NCBI GenBank assembly: GCA_011033025.1
Contig: WFMF01000545.1
Coordinates: forward strand, 1 to 64,000
Origin: Beroe forskalii
Lineage: Eukaryota; Ctenophora; Nuda; Beroida; Beroidae
Direction of reading: 5' to 3'
DNA length: 64,000 nucleotides
Part shown: positions 55,821-64,000 of the stretch, piece after piece
Layout: each line of letters starts with the position of its first letter
Position numbering within the stretch: the stretch's first letter is position 1
Program-made: the position numbers and the translations under genes
The notes under the pieces: generated by a model
What the model was told of the DNA's origin: nothing
The model's database searches: none
What the model saw: only the letters and a program-made list of their open reading frames with translations

Positions 55821-56864
55821 TTTGGTTGCACAGGAGTTGCACAACGTTTCATATGCAACCTACAACGTCTCAGGGAGGTTTCATAGGGGGTGAATTGTCG
55901 TGTGCAGGGAGGTTGCTTACACTTAAGTGAAACGTTCCTCATGAAACGTTGCGAAACGTTTCACTTGAAACGTAATTCCACCGTTTCTGCAACCTATTTG
56001 CGGACGACAATTTACCCCTATGCAACCTTCAAGCAACCATTGTAAGGTTGTAAATGCAACGTTTTAAAACGTTGGCACATTGTTGCTAAAATGTTGCAAA
56101 TAACGTTGCTGCAACTTACCCAAGGCGAACCCCACGTCAGCAACAATAATATTGAAGAGCAATATTGTTCCGATTTGTGTTTGTGGCTGAAGCAGCTGTA
56201 ATGGATTTGGCGCTGCTTCAGCCAAGACCTTGTTCAGGAGCTGCAGGCTCTTGACCAAGGTCTTCCAAAAGTCCTTTCATTGCACTCTTGAGTACAAAGA
56301 AAGAGAGGATGTGATGGATACCCATCAGCATCCAGAAGGCCTCATTAACCCCCAGAGGAGGTTACATGAGAAGTCGAATACTCACCATACTTACTTCAGT
56401 AACGATGTTATCGCGCTGAACATCACGTTGCAAAGAGGTTGCATTGCGTCATTTAGTTACCCTTCGAATATATCTCTCACGATAAAAAATTTTCTTGCGT
56501 TTGAAAATTCATTTTGATATAATTTGAATTGATGTCATCTCAACGTCCTTAAATTACAATTTTCTTGTTCTTTAATACTCGAAGCAAAAATTTTCACTCA
56601 AACAATCATTCATGACTGTAATTGGGCTTCTTTATCAACTTATTTCGTGAAACAAAATTGCAGAAAAACGTTGTTGTGATGTTTTCAAAACGTTTCAAAA
56701 ACTTTGTTACTCGTTATAATTTCTACCACAATCTACAGTATTTCTTTGACAAAGTGGCATGGCCGCGGCTTGTCAGAAGTTGTCTGACCCCATCGGCAGA
56801 CCCTTGCTAAAACACAAATAACCCTGTGTGGCTCTCACGCCGCGCGCTTCTGCATCACAGGAAG

Positions 56865-57115
56865 TCGAAATGTGGAATGTTGCGCCGCGCGAGCGAGGGT
56901 GGGGTAACAATTAACATCCTACGACGCGCGCGGTGCCGCGGTGGTAGGGTATTATCATTCTTCATTTCTTCGAGTACGACGCAACCAATTCAGTCGACGG
57001 ACGTTGCCCGTCTAAATTTCTTCTGACTGGATGGCGAGAGCGCAAAGTGACGTCCAGTCGTCCAAATGTGGAACGTTGCGCCGCGCGTGAGGGTGGGGTA
57101 ACATCCTACGGCCAA
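56865..57115. mobile_element. MITE copies of the 16135-16326 family
   Basis: GAATGTTGCGCCGCGCG, GAGGGTGGGGTAAC...CATCCTACG (twice, near 56895 and 57091), CGACGGACGTTGCCCGTC (about 56996) and GTGACGTCCA reproduce the family's words in the same order. Confidence 0.7.
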
Positions 57116-57214
57116 TTCAGACAACGTCTGACATTGACAAGCCGCGTCTTTTGCTAAAAATGTATAACATCAGTTCGCGATGCGCAGCACGCTTCCCCAG
57201 ATTTAGATTTAGAA

Positions 57215-57775
57215 CAGGGAAGCGCTTGGAAACGTTAAAACAACGTATTTCAAACGTATCAAAGTAACGTTGCGTACAAGTTACCTCTAAACGTTTAAAC
57301 AGCGTAGTTCAGACGTTTCAAAGTAACGTTGCATACAAATTAATTGGAAACGTTAAAACAACGTAATTCAAACGTATCAAAATAACGTTGCATACAAGTT
57401 CCTTGTATTTTGTAAACGTTAAAACAACGTAGTTCAGACGTTTCAAAGTAACGTTACATACAAGTTATTTGCAAACGTTAAAACAACGTATTACAAACTT
57501 ATCAAAGTAACGTTGTATACAAGTTACTTTGAAACGTTAAAACAACGTATTTCAAAAGTTTCAAAATGACGTTGCATACAAGTTACTTGGAAACGTTAAA
57601 ACAACGTATTTCAAACGTATCAAAGTAACGTTGCATACAAGTTACTTGGAAACGTTAAAACAACGTATTTCAAAAGTTTCAAAGTAACGTTGCATACAAG
57701 TTACTTGGAGACGTTGAAAAAACGTATTTCAAACGTATCAAAATAACGTTGCATACAAGTTACTTGGAAACGTTT
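57215..57775. repeat. 59-60 bp tandem repeat, about 9.5 units
   Basis: The unit contains GAAACGTTAAAACAACGTA, TTTCAAACGTATCAAAGTAA and CGTTGCATACAAGTTACTTG. Two or three variants (GTATC or GTTTC; AGTT or AGTATT) alternate along the array. Confidence 0.93.
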
Positions 57776-58232
57776 AAAATACGTTCCATATGCAACGTTC
57801 CTTAACGTTGGATTTTTGAAGTTGCTGAAACGTTCCATTGGAATTATTTTGTAACGTTTCAAAAGAAACGTTTAAATGTCGTTTCACAACGTTGCCTAGG
57901 CAACGTTCCAAAAGGTAACAATTGAAACGTTTAGTATACGTTGCAATAGGTTGCCAACGTTGCAACCCCGTTGCAACCTTTGCAACCTTGGTAAATGTCT
58001 TGCAACGTTACTGCAACGTTGGCAACCTTTACTAAGCTAGAGTTGCTTGGTAAACCCCGCACCTGAGCTGTTGCAGCCGGCCGGGGACTGCCATGCCGCC
58101 CGTTGCAGCTAAGCTAAAATTTGAAATTAGATTGATTGGACGTGACGACGTGACGTTGAAAGTTGACTGCAGCGCAGATTCCAGATTCGGTTTAAAGCTC
58201 ATCTACCCAATTTCCATCCTATCTACGGTGTA

Positions 58233-59355
58233 CCAGAAGGATAAGTTATTGTACCTTTTTTTTAAAATAGAAATAACTTATCCTTCTGGGACTGAGTGTG
58301 TCCCAAAGGATAAGTTATTTTTATTTTTGAAAAGAAAATAACTTATCCTCTGGTATTTGAGTGTGTCCCCAGAAGGATAAGTTATTTCCTTTTTTTGAAA
58401 AGAAAAATAACTTATCCTTCTGGTAATACGAGTGTCCCAGAAGGATAAGTTATTTTCTATTTTTTGAAAAAATAAAATCCTTATCCTTCGAGTGTAAAAT
58501 CCAAGAAGGATAAGTTATTTTTATTTTTGAAAAGAAAATAACTTATCCTCTGGGACACGAGTGTCCCAAGGATAAGTTATTTTATTTTACAATGTAGGTG
58601 TATGATATGCAAACATCTTTCCTTGGGGAAGCATGAAGCTGCACTGCGCAGGTGAGTCTGGCAGAAGTGTCATACCCGGTGGCAAATTATGACGCATTGC
58701 CTGACCCCCTTGCTAAACATGTATATCCCTGTCTGGCTTGTGCGGCGCGTACACCCTGCACCCATGCGGGCTTAGGAACACGACTGCAAGTTGTGGCGCT
58801 ACGCTAGGGGGTCAGCTCCTAAGCCCACATAGGTGTGTGTACGCGCCGCGTGAGCCAGACAGGGATATACGTGTTCAGCAAGGGGGTCAGGCAACGCCTG
58901 ACAAGTGTGCCACCAGGTATGACACTTCTGCCAGACTCGCCTGCGCAGTGCAGCTTCATGCTTCCCCAAGGAAAGATGTACGCATACACACACCTACATT
59001 GTAAAATAAAAATAACTTATCCTTCTGAGATGTCCCAAGCATAAGTTATTTTTATTTTTCAAAATAAAATAACTTATCCTTCTGGGACACACTAATACCA
59101 GAAGGATAAGTTATTTTTTCTTTTCAAAAATAGAAAATAACTTATCCTTCTGGGATTTCCTCGTGTCCCAAGAAGGATAAGTTATTTTCTTTTCAAAAAT
59201 AAAATAACTTATCCTTTCTGGGACACACTCTGTAACAGAAGGATAGTTATTTTTTCTTTTCAAAATAGAAAATAACTTATCCTTCTGGGACACGTGTAAT
59301 AAGGATAAGTTATTTTTTCTTTTTTAAAAATAAAAAATAACTTATCCTTCTGGGA
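58233..59355. repeat. 1.12-kb giant palindrome built of AACTTATCCTTCTGGGACAC hairpins
   Basis: The outer parts 58233-58590 and 59008-59355 each hold five or six alternations of AAAATAACTTATCCTTCTGG and its inverse, so each outer arm is itself a row of hairpins. The inner arms 58591-58797 and 58800-59008 are inverted copies of about 200 bp with few mismatches (ATGTAGGTGT, TTTCCTTGGGGAAGCATGAA, GCACTGCGCAGG, GGCAGAAGTGTCATACC). The centre is near 58798. ORFs of 60-90 codons across it are by-products. Confidence 0.93.
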
Positions 59356-59367
59356 GGCTATATACTG

Positions 59368-59780
59368 GGTGAACTGCAGTTCATATGAAGTCGCCGCGAA
59401 CTTCATATGAATCCATATGAATTCATATGAGTTCATTTGAATGCGTTTACCAGTTCAATAAATTTTTATATGAATGAACTTCATGATTATATGAATTCAT
59501 ATGAACTTCATATGAACTCCACCAAGTTCATATGAACTTCATATGAATTCATATGAATTCATTAAACACGGATGAACTAGTTCACCAAAATTTAGTGAAC
59601 TGAGATGCATATGAACTCATATGAACTCATATAGCATTCCAGTTCGCCTTGAATTCATATATGAACTAGGAAGTTCATCTCGCGGACTCCAGTTCAACGC
59701 AGTTCAACGCAGTTCAACGGAGTTCAACGCAGTTCAACGGAGTTCAACGAATTCATCTTGAAGTTCATCTAGAAGGTCAA
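59368..59780. repeat. GAATTCATATGAAC palindromic-word array
   Basis: TTCATATGAA, GAATTCATATGAAC and AGTTCATATGAAC recur about 20 times; the words are themselves palindromic. The right end changes to CAGTTCAACG units (59690-59750). A second block with the same words and orientation lies at 61538-61690. Confidence 0.85.
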
Positions 59781-59821
59781 AATGATAATTTAACAGATAT
59801 TTCGGGGATGGATCAAAACAT

Positions 59822-60097
59822 GGATCAGCGACGCCACGAGAGCCGCACCGCAGTGCCGCAGTGACGCCAGGGCAGTGCCATGGTGAAGCCACGAAAGGAC
59901 GCCACTACTGGGCAACGATGAAGCCGGCAAGGGCGCCACGGTGACATCATGGCAGTCATGGCAGTGCCACTGTGAAGCCATGGCGTCTTCATGGCTTCGT
60001 CGTGTCGTCCTCGTGGCTTGCACCATGGCACTGCCCTGGCGTCGATGTGGCGCACTGGCGCTACCATGGGGCCCTCTTGGCGTTGCTGCTCTGATCT
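59822..60097. mobile_element. GC-rich foldback (GCAGTGCCA / GCGCCACGGTGA words)
   Basis: GATCAGCGACGCCACGAGAG at 59823 is inverted, with mismatches, at about 60074-60096. The interior repeats GGCAGTGCCA, AAGCCATGG and GACGCCA in both orientations. Confidence 0.65.
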
Positions 60098-60104
60098 ATG
60101 CCCG

Positions 60105-60360
60105 ATAAGTCTCTCATTCCGGTTGACTGCTGAGTGACGTCACCTATTGAAAGGCTTTTTTCAATTTTAAAGAGGCTGTTAAACTTCACCAAATTAGCTG
60201 CATCTTGATCCATTTCACTAAAGGGGCTTCCAAAATCAAATAGTTAAATCAGACTCAAGTCTTGAGCTCTTCCATAAACGATTTTTCGTACTCTTGTTAA
60301 GTGTACAGTCACGTGACAACTAAAAAATTTCACTTACGTCATGAATTAACTCTAGTCACT
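60105..60360. other. no gene seen
   Basis: Unique-looking spacer between foldbacks. Confidence 0.4.
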
Positions 60361-61322
60361 CTACGACCACTCAGTGACTCGACGACTCAAATCGACTCGA
60401 TGCCTCAACTCGACGACTTGATTTGACGACTCTCTGACTTGTCTCAACGACTCGACTCGACGACTACTCTCAACGACTCGACTCGACGAATCGACTCGAC
60501 GACTCAACTCGACTCGACGACTCGACGACTCGACTCGACGACTCGACTCGACGACTTGACTCGACGACTCGACTCGACTCGACGACTCCACTGCTCGACT
60601 CGATGACTCGACTCGACGACTCGACTCGACGACTCGACTCGACGACTCGACTCGACGACTCGACTCGACTCGACTCGACTCGACGACTCGACGACTCGAC
60701 GACTCGACGACTCGACGACTCGACGACTCGACGACTCGACTCGACGACTCGACTCGACGACTCGACTCGACTCGACTCGACTCGACTCGACTCGACTCGA
60801 CTCGCCTCGACTCGACTCGACTCGACTCGAGTCGTCGAGTCGAGTCGTCGAGTCAAGTCGTCGATCATCGAGTCGTCGAGTCGAAGTCAGAAATCGAGTC
60901 GAGTCGTCGAAGTCGTCGAAATCGTCGAGTCGAGTCGTCGAGAGTCGTCGAGGTGTCGAGTCGAGTCGAGTTGAGTCGAGTCGTCGAGTTGAGTCGTCGA
61001 GTCGAGTCGAGTCGTCGAGTCGAGTCGAGTCGAGTCGTCGAGTCGAGTCGTCGAGTCAAGTCGTCGAGTCGAATCGTCTAGTCGAGTCGTCGAGTCATTG
61101 AGTCGAGTCGTCGATTCGAGTCGTCGAGTCGTCGAGGTGTCGAGTCGAGTCGAGTCGAGTCGTCGAGTTGAGTCGTCGAGTCGAGTCGAGTCGTCGAGTC
61201 GAGTCGAGTCGAGTCGAGTCGTCGCTTCGAGTCGTCGAGTCGAGTCAAGTCGAGTCGCGTCGTCGAGTCGAGTCGTCGAGTCGAGTCAAGTCATGAAGTC
61301 CAGTCATTGAGTCAAGTCATTG
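60361..61322. repeat. 0.96-kb CGACT satellite palindrome
   Basis: 60361-60828 is made of CGACT and CGACGACT units; 60829-61322 is made of the inverse AGTCG and AGTCGTCG. The switch is at CTCGAG (60826-60831). The arms are about 470-490 bp. Long Ser/Arg and Asp/Leu/Thr frames on both strands come from the repeat. Confidence 0.97.
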
Positions 61323-61537
61323 ACTATCTCCGCTGTCAGATAACATTTCTATCTACATTATTATTTTCATTCCTAATGAGCTAATGGAATTGAAATTTGG
61401 AAGGACGTGTTGCATAAAATAAGTGCTCGCAGTGGAGGTAGGCAACACTAACAGTTACATACAGTCGTTTTAGGTCTATTCTGTTGCAAAGCTAAGTTTT
61501 TCCAAAATAACATATGTTATTCTTATTGAGTGACATG

Positions 61538-61690
61538 AACTCAGGTGAACTCAAATGAACTCAGGTGAACTCCAGTTCAACGCAGTTCAACGCAGTTCAA
61601 CGTAGTTCAACGCAGTTCAATGAATTCAGGTGAACTCCAGTTCAACGCAGTTCATATGAATGAACTAGTTCATTCATATGAATTCATTCG
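61538..61690. repeat. second GAACTCAGGTGAAC / CAGTTCAACG block
   Basis: Same CAGTTCAACG units, in the same orientation, as 59690-59750, then GTTCATATGAATGAACTAG. Together with the first block it brackets 59.8-61.5 kb. Confidence 0.8.
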
Positions 61691-61901
61691 ACGGGCGATG
61701 TCCGTCCCTTTCTTCTGACTTGTTGTTGGACAAGGGACGGAGGAAATACGACAATTCCCGCGTAAAACTTTTCTGCGCGTCATCGTACGTGTCAACATGG
61801 TACTTTGTCAGCGCATTTAGTTCAGCGTCGTACTGAAAGTACGACGTAGTATGGTACAGCCCCATGCCAGAGTCCGAAATAGACGGGCAACGTCCGTCGA
61901 A
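61687..61901. mobile_element. MITE of the CGACGG...CCGTC family
   Basis: TCGACGGGCGATGTCCGTC at 61688 and the inverted GACGGGCAACGTCCGTCGA at 61882 are the TIRs. The interior has AAAGTACGACGTAGTATGG and no ORF. The TIR words match those at 16137, 16223 and 56996. Confidence 0.75.
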
Positions 61902-63777
61902 GTGTCGACTAATGGCCCAGAACAACCGGGTCTTGCTTGCATAGAGATCAATAAGAATATGAAATATATTTTAAAAACCTGAGAAGAATAGTACACATGT
62001 GCAATCTGACAATTTAACGCTTTGAACTGTACTAAAAAAAAAACATGAACAAGATTGACAATTTAAAGCTGATTACCTACGTGATCAAAATTTTAAAGAA
62101 CAAATTGTCAAAATTTCATAATTCAATGATTAAAATAGTATAATAAGTCTATGTTGTACTGTAGAACTAATATACCTACAATCTTACTCAATATGTTTTA
62201 GAATGTGCAGTTCCTTTAGTGCTGCCCGTAGAGGAGGGATGCTCTCCATTCGTGGAACTCCTCCAAACGTCTACCTACAGTGCCTCTCAGTCTCTGTACG
62301 TAAGGTTTGCAGCTCTGTGCTTGATCAGACGTTTGGATGCCTATTTCTTTCCCTAGAGCTGAGTTTAGAGCAGGTCTTGGCGTACGATCGCAGCTCCATT
62401 TTCCAGAAATCAATGTTTTTGATGAAGGTGTATGAAGCTGCAGTTCTCTGTGAAGCGTCTGTTGCAACATAAAGGGCCTCCCTAGTCCTTCCCAGGCTTG
62501 ATCGATTCTCTGACACCCGCAGGAAGATTCCAGATGAAGAGGGTACATCACGAAGTCTTGAGATGTTGAGATTGCGAAGGTATATACTTCGGAGTGCTGG
62601 TGTGATCGTCCAAGTTGAGATGAGCCAAGTGTTGAGGGTCTGGAAGGTGAAGAGGTGTTTCAAGTGAAGGTCGGGATTAATCAGGAGCTTCAACAATCCT
62701 CTGTAGTGAAGTGTGGACTCTGATCTGGCACTTTGGTTCAGTCGTCTTTGGAGGCAGATGGGCAAGGACTCTGATCCGGATGGTCCAGGGTTCTGTAGCA
62801 TCGACAGGGAGAAGGGGAGGGACTCTGATCTAGACCTTGGGTTCTGTTCACTGTATACTCCGGCTCATCATTACAAACTTCCCGAACTCCCGAAGAAACG
62901 CAGCAGCTGTGTCCCAATCTTGGGTGTGCCTGAGGAATACGATAATCAGAAACATATAATTACTTAATTACATCAAGAGGTGTATAGGATATAGGCACAT
63001 GTACAAGAGAGTATATATTGATATAGATATTATGCAGAAAACACGGAAAAATGCATCACCATGTATTTTTAGCACACCAATCACCAATCAAATCCACCGA
63101 TCAAAACAAAATTGATCAGAATTTGAGTAGCTGAAGATAATGATTTGTACTGCATCATGACTGGCACACCATGAACTCCCTAATTAACCAGGGTCTTCTC
63201 ATCAGTATACACACAGTATTGAGTATACACAAAGTATACATCAAGCATAGCATACACTCATTGATACAATTTGATTACATGCTGCACTGCTAAATGCTCA
63301 AACTTAATAAGTTAATACTCTCTATTACTTTTTGTCCCAAATTTGCTAGTAGTAAGGTGTTGTTGCAGTTCTGTCCCATTTCAATGATATTGACAGGCAA
63401 AAACTTAACCAGAGAATCAAACATTGACAATAAAATTGGATGACAGCTACACTGCACAACTGGTTTTATGCTTGTTCTGAACATAATATGCTCACGACGG
63501 GTTTTGACTTTTAACGACGGGGTTTTATACAGGTTTTAAACGGGTTTCTCGTGACAAGCCTTATTTATTAAGATATTATTGTAAAAAATGGGGTACCACT
63601 TATCAGGTTCCGTCATCATTTCTGCGGTGAGTTTGAGCCACTTGTAAGTAGTTAAGTATTATACATACTAATACTAATAGTAGGTATAGTCGAAAAGTTT
63701 ATACACAAGACACACCTTGTAAGCTTGTACTCCTGTACACAACAATTCAACAAGCACACATTACCTTATATGGCAAT
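61902..63777. other. no recognised gene; overlapping ORFs at 62.2-62.97 kb
   Basis: 62203-62472 (+) and 62325-62801 (-) are overlapping frames of 89 and 158 codons in a GC-balanced block (62200-62960), unlike its AT-rich flanks. A pyrimidine-rich tract and TTTTAG precede it at about 62200. Neither protein is recognised; it may be a repeat or a decayed gene. GACTCTGATC occurs three times at 62718-62830. Confidence 0.3.
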
Positions 63778-64000
63778 AAACAAAATGCTTGCATACTCAT
63801 TATAATAACGCGTATAACTCCGCTGTTTTTTCTTTAGCAATCTTGATCAAACTTTCAGAATATTACGGGCAACATATGACTAATAGGATCCTGGAGCTCT
63901 GGAATTCTGAAGTAGCTAACATTTTTGAATTTCAGAAACGGAGATAATGGTCGAAAAACCGTTTTTTGTGCCTAAGTTAATAATAACTCTGCCATTTTTT
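63778..64000. repeat. inverted copy of the repeat at 41949-42180, cut by the window end
   Basis: Reads as the reverse complement of 41949-42180 with very few differences, starting at AATGCTTGCATACTCATTAT. Confidence 0.92.

Larger units (their letters stand above)
55821..58045. repeat. AACGTT/GTTGCAAC-rich island, probably one large element with nested insertions
   Basis: Starts with GGTTGCACAGGAGTTGCAC and ends with GCAACGTTGGCAACC. Hexamers AACGTT and pentamers TTGCA occur many dozens of times in both orientations at 55821-56125 and 57215-58045. The middle (56130-57200) is different sequence, including a MITE at 56865-57115, and looks inserted or is the element's core. Confidence 0.65.

Noticed and set aside
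58233-59355. Row of rho-independent terminators or attenuators
   Set aside because: The stems are followed by A/T runs but sit in a eukaryotic palindrome with no gene; the bacterial reading does not apply.
60470-60974. Long ORFs of 120-130 codons on both strands (Ser/Arg and Asp/Leu/Thr repeats)
   Set aside because: They are translations of the CGACT satellite, open in several frames at once.
62203-62801. Overlapping ORFs of 89 and 158 codons as genes
   Set aside because: Both strands are open over the same block and neither protein is recognised; left as unassigned.

Overview
This window looks like nuclear DNA of an invertebrate animal. It is AT-rich, intron-containing and crowded with repeats. 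The recognisable host genes are all animal or general eukaryotic: a Prickle/Testin-type triple-LIM protein, SHQ1, ANAPC2, a syntaxin-7/12-like Qa-SNARE, and a short membrane protein whose tail carries tyrosine motifs of the ITIM kind. The species cannot be named from this sequence. A run of exactly 100 N (35250-35349), preceded by about 3.5 kb of homopolymer-swollen sequence, points to a draft assembly.

Layout. 1-9.6 kb: no gene found; it holds a 1.66 kb terminal-inverted-repeat (TIR) element with a 7-bp target-site duplication (TSD), plus minisatellites and microsatellites. 9.6-14.8 kb (+): the multi-exon triple-LIM gene. 15.5-17.7 kb: a cluster of GC-rich foldbacks and small MITEs, then the first of three copies of an ORF1-only LINE-like element. 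18.3-19.8 kb (+): SHQ1 in one exon. 21.6-24.2 kb (+): ANAPC2, most of the protein in one large exon plus a short last exon. 25.8-28.6 kb: hairpin arrays and ORF1-element copy 2 (-). 29.26-29.65 kb (+): ITIM-tail membrane protein, directly followed by a 608-bp foldback with an 8-bp TSD. 30.4-35.2 kb: almost empty, then poor-quality sequence up to the gap. 36.3-41 kb: a TIR element, the decayed 3' half of a LINE with a restriction-like endonuclease domain (-), and a large inverted duplication that includes part of that LINE. 42.36-42.9 kb: a 162-bp tandem repeat. 44.07-45.53 kb (+): integrase part of a Ty3/Gypsy fossil. 46.5-49.2 kb: foldback, repeat words, and a 788-bp TA-flanked MITE. 49.97-51.49 kb (-): first exons of the syntaxin gene. 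52-64 kb: nearly continuous foldbacks, palindromes and satellite-like arrays, with ORF1-element copy 3 at 54.5-55.65 kb.

The host genes do not form a functional cluster: SHQ1 acts in H/ACA snoRNP assembly, ANAPC2 in the anaphase-promoting complex, the syntaxin in endosomal fusion and the LIM protein probably in planar polarity or cytoskeletal scaffolding. The two most notable signals are exon junctions in the LIM gene that sit inside 7-12 bp direct repeats, and a set of about a dozen foldback islands that share one architecture (arms made of a short word repeated in hairpin order) but use unrelated words.
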